Shown: in pieces, positions 48,321 through 59,724 of the stretch
Position numbering within the stretch: the stretch's first letter is position 1
Layout of the letters: each line of letters opens with the position of its first letter
NCBI RefSeq assembly: GCF_002356355.1
Contig: NZ_AP018052.1
Span: 1,860,001-1,924,000 of the forward strand
Direction of reading: 5' to 3'
Source of the DNA: Thiohalobacter thiocyanaticus
GTDB taxonomy: Bacteria > Pseudomonadota > Gammaproteobacteria > Thiohalobacterales > Thiohalobacteraceae
Length of the DNA: 64,000 nt
Made by a program: the position numbers and the translations under genes
The notes under the pieces: generated by a model
What the model saw: the letters and a program-made list of their open reading frames with translations, nothing else
Told to the model about the DNA's origin: nothing
The model's database searches: none

Positions 48321-49372
48321 ACCGGTTCCTTCACGTCGCCCAGCACCCCGCGCGGCAGTTGCATGGTGACACAATGCAGGCTGCCGTACTGGCGGATCAA
48401 GGGACGGCAGTCCAATGCGACCAGCTCGCGGTCGGGGAAGGCGGCGGCCAGACGCTCGCATGCCAGCGCGTCCTGCGGATCACCGTACACCGGCACCAGC
48501 ACGGCCTGGTTGAGAATCAGGAAATTGGCATAGGTCGCGGGCAGGCGCCGGCCTTCGTCGTCCCGGATCGGCGCCGGCAGGGGCAGGGGAATGAGCGTGT
48601 AGGGTTTGCCATCCGGCCGCCTGAGGGCCTCGAGTTCGCGCTGCATCTCCTGCAGCGGCACATAATGATGATCGGCCGGGTCCTCGCACTGCACATGGGC
48701 GATGGTGTGTTCGTCGCAGAAGCGGGCGAGGGTGTCGATGTGGCCGTCGGTGTCGTCGCCCTCCAGTACGCCGTGTTCCAGCCACAGGATGCGCTCCACA
48801 CCCAGGTGCCCGCGCAGCCGCTGTTCGAGTTCGAAGCGGTCCAGTCCGGGATTGCGTCCGGGGCTGAGCAGACAGGACACCGTCGTCAGCAGGCTGCCGG
48901 CGCCGTCGACCTCGATGCTGCCGCCCTCGAGCACCAGATCGACCGGTTCCCGCGGGGTGGCGCCGAAGGCCCCGGCCTCGGCCAGGCGGGCGGTGATGCG
49001 GTTGTCGAGTTCGGCGGGGTATTTGCCGCCCCAGCCGTTGAAGTTGAAGTCCAGCAGTACCGGCCGGCCGGAACGCTGCACCGTGATCGGTCCGTGGTCA
49101 CGGGCCCAGCTGTCGTTGGAGGCGGCCACATAGAGCTCGACCCGGTTGAGGTCGGCGCAGGAGTGCATCAGCAGATCGGCGACGTGGGCACGGTGGTCAT
49201 CGTCATGGCAGGCGATCAGCGCGGTCTCGCGCTGCGCGATCTCGCAGGCCAGACGCGCGAACAGGGCGTCGACCTGGTCGATGTGGGCGGCCCAGTCGCC
49301 GTGATAATGCGGCCAGGTCAGCATGACCGCATCCTGCGGGGCCCATTCGGGCGGGAGGTAGGGACGGGTCAT
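48317..49372 (-). CDS. aguA: Agmatine deiminase
   Basis: 351 residues of the peptidyl-arginine-deiminase fold. Features: N-terminal LPPEWAPQDAVMLTWPHYHGDW, the active-site Asp in NDSWARDHGPITV, the conserved NGWGGKYPAE, LVLEGGSIEVDGAG, WLEHGVLEGDDTDGHIDTLA and the catalytic Cys near the end in YGSLHCVTMQLPRG. Overlaps aguB by ATGA; the two enzymes form a putrescine-synthesis operon. The adjacent small secreted protein gene (49389) lies 16 bases upstream and may be cotranscribed. Confidence 0.95.
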   Translation of the reverse strand: MTRPYLPPEWAPQDAVMLTWPHYHGDWAAHIDQVDALFARLACEIAQRETALIACHDDDHRAHVADLLMHSCADLNRVELYVAASNDSWARDHGPITVQRSGRPVLLDFNFNGWGGKYPAELDNRITARLAEAGAFGATPREPVDLVLEGGSIEVDGAGSLLTTVSCLLSPGRNPGLDRFELEQRLRGHLGVERILWLEHGVLEGDDTDGHIDTLARFCDEHTIAHVQCEDPADHHYVPLQEMQRELEALRRPDGKPYTLIPLPLPAPIRDDEGRRLPATYANFLILNQAVLVPVYGDPQDALACERLAAAFPDRELVALDCRPLIRQYGSLHCVTMQLPRGVLGDVKEPV

Positions 49373-49388
49373 GCGGGGCAGGGTGAGG

Positions 49389-49673
49389 TCAGGGCTGGTC
49401 GCGGTGCACCACCGCGTGGATGACGCGGTCGTGCTCGAAATAGACAGTGAAATCCGGATAGTCCCAGCGGGTGATGGGCGGCTCGCCGATGGCGGCATGC
49501 GCCTCGCGCGGCGCCCCGAACCGGCTGCGCACGCTGTCCATCGAACTGCTCCGGGACGGGGTCTGCACCGAGGCGCTCTCTTCGACGGCCTTGATCAGCA
49601 GGACCTCGGCCCGGGCGGGCAGGGCCAGCAGCGTCAGGGCCAGGATGGCGAACAGGGGCGAAAACCGGTACAT
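49389..49673 (-). CDS. Small secreted protein, SmpA/OmlA-like
   Basis: 94 residues with a signal peptide (FAILALTLLALPARAE). The mature part has SMDSVRSRFGAPREAHAAIG and EPPITRWDYPDFTVYFEHDR then VIHAVV, the pattern of small periplasmic proteins related to the SmpA/OmlA (BamE-like) fold. Widespread in gammaproteobacteria with no assigned role. The ATG at 49673 follows AGGAG; an ATG at 49691 is the in-frame alternative. Confidence 0.75.
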   Translation of the reverse strand: MYRFSPLFAILALTLLALPARAEVLLIKAVEESASVQTPSRSSSMDSVRSRFGAPREAHAAIGEPPITRWDYPDFTVYFEHDRVIHAVVHRDQP

Positions 49674-49800
49674 GGTTGAATCTCCTTGCAAAGCAGGCTT
49701 GGCGGCAACTATATCACGGCCCCTGTGGAATGCGAATCAGGCAGCATGCCGGTCCGCGGGCGGCGGTAAAGTCCCGCCCGCTGGTGCCGACATAGCTGGC

Positions 49801-50673
49801 ATGAGCCGTTCCCGGATTCGCCATTGCTGGTTTATCGCCCTGGGACTGGGGCTGGGCATACCGGCCGCCCCGGCGCAGATCCCTGCCCAACACTATCAGG
49901 CGGATTTCGAGACCGCAGACTGGCGGGTGCAGGCTGACGGACGCGCCTGCGCACTGAGCCATGAGGTGCCGGGCTTCGGCTCGGTCCGCTTCGTCCAGCG
50001 CTGGGCCGAGCCGCTGCGCTTCCAGGTGCAGGTGCCGATGGCGGTCACCGACTATACCGCCGTCACCATCCGCTCGACTCCCGCCCCCTGGCAGCACCAT
50101 GCCCAGGGCCGGGATATCGGTCGGGTGCCGGTCACCGGCACCATGCAGCCACTCGATCTGCGCGGCGCCACGGTGCGCACCCTGCTGCACGAACTGGAGC
50201 AGGGGCACTTCACGCGGCTGGACTGGCAGCCCGTCCAGGCCTCGGCCGAACCCCTGGCGGTGACGGTCTCGGCGGTGCGGTTGCGCCAGGCCCTGCCGGC
50301 GTTCCAGCGCTGCCTGGCCGGCATCATGCAACTCGATTTCATGCCGAGCGGCGAATACAGCGTGACCTTCGACAGCAATTCGACCCGCCTGGGCTATCTG
50401 GCCCGACGCGCGCTGGAACCGGCGGTGCAGCGTTACAAGGCCGGCCGCGGCATCACGCGTGTGGTGGTCGCCGGACACAGCGACCGCAGCGGCACGGCCA
50501 TGGCCAACGAGAGGATCTCCCTGGCGCGTGCCCGCGCGGTGCGCGACTACCTCACCCGGCGCGGCATTCCCGCCAGCCGCATCGAGGTGCGCGGCTACGG
50601 CGAGCGCTGGCAGCCCGATCCCGGTAATCCGGCCGGCAACCGCCGCGCCACGGTCTGGCTGGTGGAGAAATAA
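49801..50673 (+). CDS. MotY-like protein with OmpA C-terminal domain
   Basis: 290 residues. Signal peptide (FIALGLGLGIPAAPAQ), a MotY-type N-terminal domain (HYQADFETADWRVQADGRAC, ALSHEVPGFGSVRFVQRW) and an OmpA peptidoglycan-binding domain (ITRVVVAGHSDRSGTAMANE, LSLARARAVRDYLTRRGIP-type, IEVRGYGERWQPDPGNPAGN). Cysteines in GRACALS and FQRCLAG match the disulfide pair of Vibrio MotY. MotY is part of the T-ring that anchors flagellar stators. No flagellar genes surround it, which is common for motY. A general envelope OmpA-family role is the alternative. Confidence 0.83.
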   Translation: MSRSRIRHCWFIALGLGLGIPAAPAQIPAQHYQADFETADWRVQADGRACALSHEVPGFGSVRFVQRWAEPLRFQVQVPMAVTDYTAVTIRSTPAPWQHHAQGRDIGRVPVTGTMQPLDLRGATVRTLLHELEQGHFTRLDWQPVQASAEPLAVTVSAVRLRQALPAFQRCLAGIMQLDFMPSGEYSVTFDSNSTRLGYLARRALEPAVQRYKAGRGITRVVVAGHSDRSGTAMANERISLARARAVRDYLTRRGIPASRIEVRGYGERWQPDPGNPAGNRRATVWLVEK

Positions 50674-50763
50674 CCCCACGCCGAGCCGGCAACTGCGGGA
50701 CCGTCCGCTGCCCTGAACACCCGCGCGATTCGCAATCACACGGAAGTGTGGTTTAATCCGCGC

Positions 50764-52011
50764 ATGTTTCGCCCCTACGAAATCTTCATCGGGCTGCGCT
50801 ATACCCGCGCCAAGCGTCGCAACCACTTCATCTCCTTCATCTCGCTGGTTTCCATCCTCGGCATCGCGCTGGGCGTGACCGCGCTGATCACGGTGCTGTC
50901 GGTGATGAACGGCTTCGAGAACGAATTGCGCACCCGCATCCTGGGCATGGCCTCGCACGCCACCATCAGCACCGCCGGCGGCGGCATCGACGACTGGGAA
51001 GGCATTGCGCGCCAGGTAACGCAGCATCCCGAGGTGATCGGTGCCGCGCCCTTTGTCCGCGGCGAGGCCATGCTGGCGTTGAACGAGCGGGTCAGCGGGG
51101 CCATGCTGCGCGGCATCCTCCCGGACCGGGAGGGGGCGGTCTCGGACGTGGGCGAACACATGAAGCTGGGCCGGCTCGGGGATCTGCGGGCCGGCGAGTA
51201 CGGCATCGTGCTGGGCAGCGAGCTGGCCTACAGCCTGGGGGTGCAGGTGGGCGATCGTGTCACCGTCATCAGTCCGCAGGCCACCGTCACCGTCGCCGGG
51301 GCGCTGCCGCGGCTGCGCCGTTTCACCGTGGTCGGCCTGTTCGAGGTGGGCATGTACGAATACGACCGCGGCGTGGCCCTGGTGCATATGCAGGATGCGG
51401 CGAGGCTGTTCCGACTCGACGGCCAGGCCAGCGGGCTTCGGCTGCAGCTGCGCGACCTGTTCGAGGTCAAGCGGGTGGTCGCCGAGTTGAGCCGGGATCT
51501 GCCCGTGCGCTACCGGCTGTCCGACTGGACCCGCGAGCATTACAACTTCTTCCGCGCCATCCAGACCGAGAAGCGGGTCATGTTCGTGATCCTGGCCCTG
51601 ATCGTCGCGGTGGCGGCGTTCAATATCGTCTCCACCCTGGTGATGGTGGTCACGGACAAGCAGGCCGACATCGCCATCCTGCGCACCCTGGGCGCGACCC
51701 CGGCCTCGGTGATGGCGGTGTTCACCATTCAGGGACTGGTCATCGGCATCTTCGGCACCCTGCTGGGCATGGCCGGCGGCATCGCCCTGGCATTGAACGT
51801 GGAGACCCTGGTGCCGGCCATCGAGCGCCTGTTCCAGGTCGAGTTCCTGCCGGCCGATGTCTACTACATCAGCAACCTGCCCTCGGATCTGAACTGGAAC
51901 GACGTCTGGCGCATCAGTTCAGTGGCCTTCGTGCTGAGCCTGCTCGCCACCCTGTATCCGGCCTGGCGGGCCTCGCGCACCCAGCCGGCGGAGGCATTGC
52001 GCTATGAATGA
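50764..52011 (+). CDS. lolC: Lipoprotein-releasing ABC transporter permease LolC/LolE type
   Basis: 415 residues from the ATG at 50764; a GTG at 50746 with GGAA upstream would add six. Part of the LolCDE machine that extracts outer-membrane lipoproteins from the inner membrane. Four transmembrane helices in the MacB/FtsX pattern: [20 protein letters not shown] near residue 25, then [40 protein letters not shown] and [20 protein letters not shown] at the C-terminal end, with a large periplasmic domain between. The start [20 protein letters not shown] is a family signature. Overlaps lolD by 8 bases. Only one permease gene is here, as in species with a LolF-like homodimer. Confidence 0.92.
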   Translation: MFRPYEIFIGLRYTRAKRRNHFISFISLVSILGIALGVTALITVLSVMNGFENELRTRILGMASHATISTAGGGIDDWEGIARQVTQHPEVIGAAPFVRGEAMLALNERVSGAMLRGILPDREGAVSDVGEHMKLGRLGDLRAGEYGIVLGSELAYSLGVQVGDRVTVISPQATVTVAGALPRLRRFTVVGLFEVGMYEYDRGVALVHMQDAARLFRLDGQASGLRLQLRDLFEVKRVVAELSRDLPVRYRLSDWTREHYNFFRAIQTEKRVMFVILALIVAVAAFNIVSTLVMVVTDKQADIAILRTLGATPASVMAVFTIQGLVIGIFGTLLGMAGGIALALNVETLVPAIERLFQVEFLPADVYYISNLPSDLNWNDVWRISSVAFVLSLLATLYPAWRASRTQPAEALRYE

Positions 52012-52699
52012 CGCAGGCATGCCGGTGGTCGAGTGCCGCAATCTGGGCAAGACCTTCATCCAGGGGCAGTACCGGGTGGAAGTGCTGCGCGGGGTGGATC
52101 TCACGGTGGCGCCGGGGGAACGCCTGGCGGTGGTCGGCGCCTCGGGCAGCGGCAAGAGCACGCTGCTGCATCTGCTCGGCGGACTGGATATCCCCAGCGC
52201 CGGCGAGATCCGGGTCGACGGCCGGCCGATCAACACGCTGAGCGACCGCGACCGCGGCCTGCTGCGCAACCGGGCGCTGGGTTTCGTCTACCAGTTCCAT
52301 CATCTGCTGCCGGAGTTCAGTGCGCTGGAGAATGTCGCCATGCCGCTGTTGATCCGCGGCGAGCCGGTACACAGTGCGCGCGACCAGGCCGCCCGGCTGC
52401 TGACCCAGGTCGGGCTGGGCGGGCGGCTGCGGCACAAGCCGGGCGAACTGTCCGGCGGCGAGCGTCAGCGCGCGGCGCTGGCCCGGGCGCTGGTCACGCG
52501 GCCGCGCTGCGTGCTGGCCGACGAGCCGACCGGGAACCTGGACCGGGCCACCGCCGAGGAGGTCTACAGCCTGATGCTGGAACTGAACCAGGAATTCGAC
52601 ATCAGCTTCGTGATCGTCACTCATGACCCGTCGCTGGCCGCGCGCATGGACCGGGTGGTGGAACTGGTCGACGGGAAGATCAGTTACGAGGGAGAGTAG
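52004..52699 (+). CDS. lolD: Lipoprotein-releasing system ATP-binding protein
   Basis: 231 residues. ABC ATPase of LolCDE. Walker [21 protein letters not shown] near residue 45, the LolD-type Q-loop [20 protein letters not shown], signature [15 protein letters not shown] near 148 and Walker [13 protein letters not shown] near 170. Coupled to lolC by an 8-base overlap. Its stop is the TAG at the left edge of the palindromic repeat at 52696, so the last residues (ISYEGE) end exactly at the element boundary. Confidence 0.95.
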   Translation: MNDAGMPVVECRNLGKTFIQGQYRVEVLRGVDLTVAPGERLAVVGASGSGKSTLLHLLGGLDIPSAGEIRVDGRPINTLSDRDRGLLRNRALGFVYQFHHLLPEFSALENVAMPLLIRGEPVHSARDQAARLLTQVGLGGRLRHKPGELSGGERQRAALARALVTRPRCVLADEPTGNLDRATAEEVYSLMLELNQEFDISFVIVTHDPSLAARMDRVVELVDGKISYEGE

Positions 52700-52778
52700 G
52701 ATGGGTGGAGCGCAGCGCAACCCATCATGACGCGGTGAAACGATGGGTTGCGGCGCACCGCGCCTTCACCCATCCTAC
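52696..52778. repeat. GTAGGATGGGT-type palindromic repeat between convergent genes (copy A4)
   Basis: Ends GTAGGATGGGTGGAGCGCAG and CCTTCACCCATCCTAC, inner arms CGCAACCCATCATGACG and CGATGGGTTGCGGCG. Its left TAG is the lolD stop and, read on the other strand, its right TAG (52777-52775) is the stop of the DUF2062 gene. The arrangement is identical to copy A1. Confidence 0.85.
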
Positions 52779-53299
52779 GAGAGTTCCCTCGGCACCGGCA
52801 TCTTTTTGCGCCGATAGCGGCGAATGACATACAGGCGCCACAACAAGCGCACGCAGACATAGCCCAGGGCCGCCGCCAGCACGCCGGCGATCAGGCTGCC
52901 GAGCAGCAGCGGTTGCCACACACTGCCCAGGGTGTGCAGGGCGTCCCAGGTCAGGGTGAAATCCAGTTTCACCGGCGGCTCGCCCAGCAGCCAGGTACCC
53001 AGCCGATAGGTGGAATAGAATACCGGCGGCATGGTCAGCGGATTGGTGGTGAAGATCAGCACCACCGTTGCCGGCAGATTGACCCGCAGCCAGATCGCCA
53101 GCAGGGGACCGAGCAGCAGCTGGCCGGGGATCGGCAGCAGGGCGCAGAACAGGCCCAGCGCCACGCCGCCCGAGATCGAGCGCCGGTTCAGGTGCCACAG
53201 GTTCGGGTCATGCAGCCGGTGGCCGAAGCGGCGCAGCTGCGGATGATCGCGCAGCTTGACCGCGTCCGGCAGATATTTTCTGATCAGGTGTCTGGGCAT
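52775..53299 (-). CDS. DUF2062 family membrane protein
   Basis: 174 residues. The DUF2062 core is ISGGVALGLFCALLPIPGQL followed by LLGPLLAIWLRVNLPATVVL and a Pro-rich TNPLTMPPVFYSTYRLGTWL loop, then a second hydrophobic hairpin LLGSLIAGVLAAALGYVCVR and a basic tail RRYRRKKMPVPRELS. Inner-membrane protein of unknown function. The TAG stop lies in the repeat shared with lolD. Divergent from comEC. Confidence 0.88.
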   Translation of the reverse strand: MPRHLIRKYLPDAVKLRDHPQLRRFGHRLHDPNLWHLNRRSISGGVALGLFCALLPIPGQLLLGPLLAIWLRVNLPATVVLIFTTNPLTMPPVFYSTYRLGTWLLGEPPVKLDFTLTWDALHTLGSVWQPLLLGSLIAGVLAAALGYVCVRLLWRLYVIRRYRRKKMPVPRELS

Positions 53300-53369
53300 G
53301 TCCTCTGCACCCGACCGGCAGGGAGGCCGGCCGCATCAATAATTCCTTGCAACGTGTTCAGGGACGAAC

Positions 53370-55703
53370 ATGTATCGCTACGCCATCGCCTTTCTCGGCG
53401 GCACCCTGTGCCTGCCCCTGTGCTTCAGCCGTCTGCCCGACCCGGTGTGGGGCTGGGCGCTCGGCGCACTCCTGCTGTTCAGCCTGGTGCGACGCCGGTT
53501 CCAGCTGGCCGCCGTCCTGGCCGGCCTGGCCGGCTTCTGGTGGCAGGCAGCGGTGCAACTGCAGTCCCAGCTGCCGCCGGCGCTCGAAGGCGAAGATATC
53601 ATCCTGGTCGGCACGATCGATGACATCCCGGCCCGCGGGCCGCGGGTGCTGCGGTTTCCCTTCCGCGTCGAGGGACGCGAAGACGCGCCTCTCCCTATAG
53701 CGTTCCCGCGGCGCCTGCGCTTGAGCTGGTACGACCCGCAGCAACTGCCGCGGGTGGGGGAACGCTGGCGACTGCGGGTGCGGCTGAAGGCCCCCTGGAG
53801 TTTCCGCAACCCCGGCGGCTTCGATTACGAGGCCTGGCTGTTCCGCCAGCGCATCGGCGCCACCGGCTATGTGCGGGATCAGGCCGGCGCACGCCTGGGC
53901 GGACCGGCCTGGTACCGGCCGGCGGCCTGGCGTCAGGGTGTCCACGCGGCCCTGGAGGAACGGATGCGGTCGCGTCCGGGCGGGGCGGTGGTCCTGGCGC
54001 TGGCGCTGGGCGCCCGCCACGGGCTGACGGATGCGCAGTGGGAACTGTACCGGCTGACCGGCACCAGCCACCTGATGGCCATTTCGGGGCTGCATGTGGG
54101 GCTGGTCGCCGGGCTCTGCTTCGGGCTGGTCCGGCTGCTCTGGGCGGCCAGCCCGGCGCTGGTGCGGCGGCTGGCCGCGCCCCGGGCCGCAACGCTGGCG
54201 GCCATGAGCGGGGCCCTGGGCTATGCCGCCCTGGCCGGTTTCTCCATCCCCACCCAGCGGGCGCTGATCATGGTCTGGCTGGTCTGTGCGGCCCTCTGGC
54301 TGCAGCGGCAGCTGCATCCGCTGAACACCCTCGGGCTGGCCCTGATCCTGGTGCTGCTGCACGACCCGCTGGCGGTGCTGGGCAGCGGGTTCTGGCTGTC
54401 GTTCGGGGCGGTGCTGCTGCTGGTGCTGTTCCATCTGCGCCTGCGCCAGGCCGGGCCGGCCGCCACTCCCGCAGGGCGTTTCCGGCGCCTGGTCCAGGCC
54501 CAGCTGCTGCTCAGTCTCGGGCTGATGCCGCTGACCGTCCTCAACTTCCATACCGTCGCCTGGCTCTCCCCGCTGGCCAACCTGATCGCCATTCCCTGGG
54601 TCAGTCTGCTGGTGGTGCCCCTGACCCTGCTCGGTGTCGCGCTGTTCGCGCTGGCGCCCGGGCTGGGCGAGGCCCTGTGGGATCTGGCCGGGCTGGCCTA
54701 CAGTGGCCTGGAATGGCTGCTGGCCCGGCTGGCGGCCCTGCCGCTGGCCGACCTGCATCTGGCCCGGCCAATGTGGGCAGTGGTCGCCGCCCTGGCCGGC
54801 ATTCTCGGTCTGCTGCTCTGGCGCGGGCAGCCCCGGTACAGGTGGGCATTGCTGCTGTTGTTCCTGCCGCTGCTGCTGTATCCGACCCCGCGGCCGCCGC
54901 TGGGCACGGCCTGGGTGGACGTGCTGGACGTGGGTCAGGGCCTGGCCGTCGTGGTGCGTACCCGCAGCCACACGCTGGTCTACGACACCGGCCCCCGCTT
55001 CACCTCCGGACTGGACACCGGTGCCGCCGTGGTCGCGCCCTTCCTGCGCACGGTGGGGCGTACGGATGTCGACGCCCTCATCGTCAGTCATGGCGACAAC
55101 GATCACAGCGGCGGTGCGCCCGCGCTGATCGCCGCCTTCGATCCGGTGCGGATACTCTACAGCGATCCGCCCGCGCCGGCCCCGCGGGCCAGGCCCTGCC
55201 GCGACGGCCAGGCCTGGAACTGGGATGGCGTGGACTTCCGCCTGCTGCATCCGGCCGACGCCGGCCGCGACCGCAACGATGCCTCCTGCGTGCTGCTGGT
55301 CGAGTCGGCGGCCGGCGCCCGACTGCTGCTGCCGGGCGATATCGAGGCCGGAGCGGAATATGCGCTGCTGCGCCGGCACGCTGCCAGCCTGCGGGCCGAG
55401 GTGCTGGTGAGTCCGCACCACGGCAGCCGCACCTCGTCGACGCCGGCTCTGGTCCGGAACGTGGCGCCGGGTCTGGTGATCCATCCGGCCGGGCGCGGCA
55501 ATCGGTACGGCTTTCCGCATCCCGACGTCACCGCCCGCTATGCGGCAGTGGGCGCACGCCAGCCGATCAGCGGCTGCAGCGGCGCGCTGCAGCTGCATCT
55601 GGACGCGGCGGGCGAGGTACCGGCGCCGCCAGGTTACCGCGAACGCGCCCGTCGCCTGTGGCATCGGCCGGATCCGGGTTGTGCTCCAGCCCCCTCACCC
55701 TGA
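53370..55703 (+). CDS. comEC: DNA internalisation competence protein ComEC/Rec2
   Basis: 777 residues. N-terminal membrane helices and the DUF4131 region, then the Competence domain (GTSHLMAISGLHVGLVAGLC near residue 230, PTQRALIMVWLVCAALWLQR near 295) with many transmembrane helices, and a C-terminal metallo-beta-lactamase domain (WVDVLDVGQGLAVVVRTRSH, SHGDNDHSGGAPAL, VLVSPHHGSRTSS). It forms the channel for single-stranded DNA uptake. The chain ends CAPAPSP and its TGA stop lies in a dispersed CCCTCACCCTGACCC repeat, so the repeat has defined the C-terminus. Confidence 0.94.
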   Translation: MYRYAIAFLGGTLCLPLCFSRLPDPVWGWALGALLLFSLVRRRFQLAAVLAGLAGFWWQAAVQLQSQLPPALEGEDIILVGTIDDIPARGPRVLRFPFRVEGREDAPLPIAFPRRLRLSWYDPQQLPRVGERWRLRVRLKAPWSFRNPGGFDYEAWLFRQRIGATGYVRDQAGARLGGPAWYRPAAWRQGVHAALEERMRSRPGGAVVLALALGARHGLTDAQWELYRLTGTSHLMAISGLHVGLVAGLCFGLVRLLWAASPALVRRLAAPRAATLAAMSGALGYAALAGFSIPTQRALIMVWLVCAALWLQRQLHPLNTLGLALILVLLHDPLAVLGSGFWLSFGAVLLLVLFHLRLRQAGPAATPAGRFRRLVQAQLLLSLGLMPLTVLNFHTVAWLSPLANLIAIPWVSLLVVPLTLLGVALFALAPGLGEALWDLAGLAYSGLEWLLARLAALPLADLHLARPMWAVVAALAGILGLLLWRGQPRYRWALLLLFLPLLLYPTPRPPLGTAWVDVLDVGQGLAVVVRTRSHTLVYDTGPRFTSGLDTGAAVVAPFLRTVGRTDVDALIVSHGDNDHSGGAPALIAAFDPVRILYSDPPAPAPRARPCRDGQAWNWDGVDFRLLHPADAGRDRNDASCVLLVESAAGARLLLPGDIEAGAEYALLRRHAASLRAEVLVSPHHGSRTSSTPALVRNVAPGLVIHPAGRGNRYGFPHPDVTARYAAVGARQPISGCSGALQLHLDAAGEVPAPPGYRERARRLWHRPDPGCAPAPSP

Positions 55704-55800
55704 CCCTCTCCCACCAGGGAAAAGGGGAGGTCTCGGAGACGGCCGAGCGAGACAGCATTGGTTTCCTTCTCCCCTCAGCGGGAGGGGGCCGGGGGGAGGG
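55690..55800. repeat. CCCTCACCCTGACCCTCTCC-type inverted repeat at the comEC 3' end
   Basis: CCCCCTCACCCTGACCCTCT at the left with GGGAGGGGGCCGGGGGGAGG at the right form a long imperfect hairpin containing two smaller hairpins (CCAGGGAAAAGGGGAGG, CTTCTCCCCTCAGCGGGAGG). The comEC stop TGA is inside the left arm. It occupies most of the 172-base gap before the exbB-like gene. A decayed relative is at 31300-31392. Confidence 0.75.
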
Positions 55801-55875
55801 GGCAAGAGTGATGCATGAGCAGGCCCGAACCCGTATCATACGTCGGGTTTACGGAAACCTTGCGAGGGATGCCAC

Positions 55876-56511
55876 GTGCTGGAACTGGTCAAAGCCGGCG
55901 GCTGGCTGATGCTGCCCATTATCGCCTGTTCGGTCATCGCCCTGGCGATCATCGGCGAGCGCCTGTGGATGCTGCGCATGCGCCGGGTGGTGCCGCGGCA
56001 CCTGGTCGCCCAGGTCTGGACCTGGATCCGCGACCAGCAGCTGGACAATGTCCATATCCATTCCCTGCGCACCGGCTCACCCATGGGCCGGGTGCTGGCC
56101 GCCGGCCTGGTCAACCGCCACCATGACCGCGACGTCATGCTGGAGGCAATCCAGGACACCGGCCGCCACGCCGCCCTGGAACTGGAGCGTTACCTCAACA
56201 GCCTGGGCACCATCGCCGCCATCACCCCGCTGCTGGGCCTGCTCGGCACCGTGATCGGCATGATCAAGGTGTTCTCGGTCATCACCACCCAGGGCGTGGG
56301 CGATCCCGGCGTGCTCGCCGGCGGCATCTCCGAGGCGCTGATCACCACCGCCGCCGGCCTGACCGTGGCCATCCCCAGCCTGATGTTCTATCGCTACTTC
56401 CGCGGCAAGGTCGACATGCTGGTGGTGCGCATGGAGGAGGAATCCATGAAGCTGGTCGAGGTGATGCAGGGCGAGCGCGAGGCCGACATCGAAGGCGGGG
56501 AGGCGGCATGA
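55876..56511 (+). CDS. exbB: MotA/TolQ/ExbB proton-channel protein
   Basis: 211 residues, starting at a GTG. Three transmembrane segments: GGWLMLPIIACSVIALAIIG near residue 10, AAITPLLGLLGTVIGMIKVF near 115 and ALITTAAGLTVAIPSLMFYR near 157. The middle pair with LGTVIGM and TTAAGLTVAIP is the channel signature. It and the next gene form an ExbBD pair without TonB, placed before msbA-lpxK as in many gammaproteobacteria. Whether it energises TonB or supports lipopolysaccharide export is unknown. Confidence 0.92.
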   Translation: MLELVKAGGWLMLPIIACSVIALAIIGERLWMLRMRRVVPRHLVAQVWTWIRDQQLDNVHIHSLRTGSPMGRVLAAGLVNRHHDRDVMLEAIQDTGRHAALELERYLNSLGTIAAITPLLGLLGTVIGMIKVFSVITTQGVGDPGVLAGGISEALITTAAGLTVAIPSLMFYRYFRGKVDMLVVRMEEESMKLVEVMQGEREADIEGGEAA

Positions 56512-56929
56512 AGCTGCGCACCCGCGAGCGGGCCGAGCCCGATGTCAATCTCACGCCGCTGATCGACGTCGTCTTCCTGCTGCTGATCTTCTTCATGATC
56601 TCGACCACCTTCGAGCGCGAGGCCCAGCTCAAGGTGGATCTGCCCGAGGCCAGCACCGAGGCGGCCGAGGCCCCGCCCGAGCGGCTGGAGGTCACCATCA
56701 AGGGCAGCGGCGATATCTACATCAACGATCAGCAGGTGGTGAACAACAAGCCGGAGACCATCAAGCGCGCCATCGAGGAACTGCTCGGCGACAAGCGCGA
56801 CCTGCCCATGATCATCCGCGCCGACAGTGACAGCGCCCTGCAGTACGCCGTCACCCTGATGGACATCGCCCGTCAGCTCGAGATCAGGCAGGTGTCGCTG
56901 GCCACCGTGCAGACCGACGCCGGGCAGTG

Positions 56930-56930
<1 letters not shown>
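56508..56930 (+). CDS. exbD: ExbD/TolR-type biopolymer transport protein
   Basis: 140 residues. One membrane anchor with the conserved proton-binding Asp, EPDVNLTPLIDVVFLLLIFF, followed by a periplasmic domain (LEVTIKGSGDIYINDQQVVN, LPMIIRADSDSALQYAVTLM). Overlaps the exbB-like gene by ATGA and the msbA start by one base (TGATG), so all three are coupled. Confidence 0.93.
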
Positions 56931-58680
<1,750 letters not shown>

Positions 58681-58684
<4 letters not shown>

Positions 58685-59724
58685 TCTGGAACCGCCTCTG
58701 GTACGAAGGCCATCCCCTGGCGCTGGCGCTGACCCCGCTGGCGCTGCTGTACTGCGCGGCGGTATGGTTGCGCCGCCAGGTCTACCGCCTGGGCCTGCGG
58801 CGCGTTCACCGGATGGGCGTGCCGGTGATCGTGGTCGGCAATATCACCGCCGGCGGCACCGGCAAGACCCCGCTGATCGCCTGGCTCGCCGCCCGGCTGC
58901 GTGAGCAGGGCTACCGGCCCGGCATCATCGCCCGCGGCTACGGCGGCAGGGCCCGCCACTGGCCGCAGCAGGTGCGCCCCGACAGCGACCCGCGCACGGT
59001 CGGTGACGAACCCGTGCTGCTGGCCCGGCGCACCGGCTGCCCCATGGCCGTCGGCCCGGACCGCGTCGCCGCCGCCCGCGCGCTGCTGCAGCACAGCGAC
59101 TGCGACATCCTGATCAGCGACGACGGCCTGCAGCACTACGCCCTGGCGCGCGACATCGAGATCGCCGTGGTCGACGGCGACCGCCGCTACGGCAACGGCC
59201 TGTGCCTGCCCGCCGGCCCGCTGCGCGAACCCCGCTCGCGGCTGCAGGAAGTGGATCTGATCGTCTGCCACGGCACCCCCGGCCGCGGCGAGTTCGGCAT
59301 GCACTATGTCGCAGGGCAACTGATCAATGTGCACGACCACGAGCAGCGTCTCGATCCCGACCAACTCCGCGGCCGGCAAGTAGATGCAGTCGCCGGCATC
59401 GGCCACCCCGAGCGCTTCTACCGCCTGCTGGAACGCCAGGGCCTCAACTGCCGCAAACAGCGCAGCTTCCGCGATCATCACGCCTACAGCGAGACAGATT
59501 TCGACTTCGCCGACGCCCACACCCCGGTCGTCATGACCGAAAAGGACGCCGTCAAATGCGAACGCCTGGCCCGGGACAACCTCTGGTACCTCCCCATCCA
59601 GGCCGAACTCGACCCGCGCATGGAATCCCGCCTGCAACGCCTGCTCCCTCAGTCCCGTCATCCCCGCGAAGGCGGGGATCCAGTGACAACAGCGGTATCT
59701 GGATCCCGGCCTACGCCGGGATGA
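58681..59724 (+). CDS. lpxK: Tetraacyldisaccharide 4'-kinase with repeat-derived C-terminus
   Basis: 347 residues. LpxK adds the 4'-phosphate in lipid A synthesis. N-terminal membrane anchor (PLALALTPLALLYCAAVWL), P-loop VVGNITAGGTGKTPLIAWLA near residue 55, GIIARGYGGRAR, VGDEPVLLARRTGCPM, LISDDGLQHYAL and VVMTEKDAVKCERLARDNLW near 280. The normal domain ends about residue 325 (SRLQRLLPQ). The last about 22 residues (SRHPREGGDPVTTAV onwards) are read from a dispersed CGTCATCCCCGCG palindrome, and the TGA stop lies in that repeat. Coupled to msbA by ATGA. Confidence 0.94.

Noticed and set aside
53358-55664. A 768-codon open frame antisense to comEC
   Set aside because: Gln/Arg/Gly-rich shadow without domains; comEC has all family motifs.
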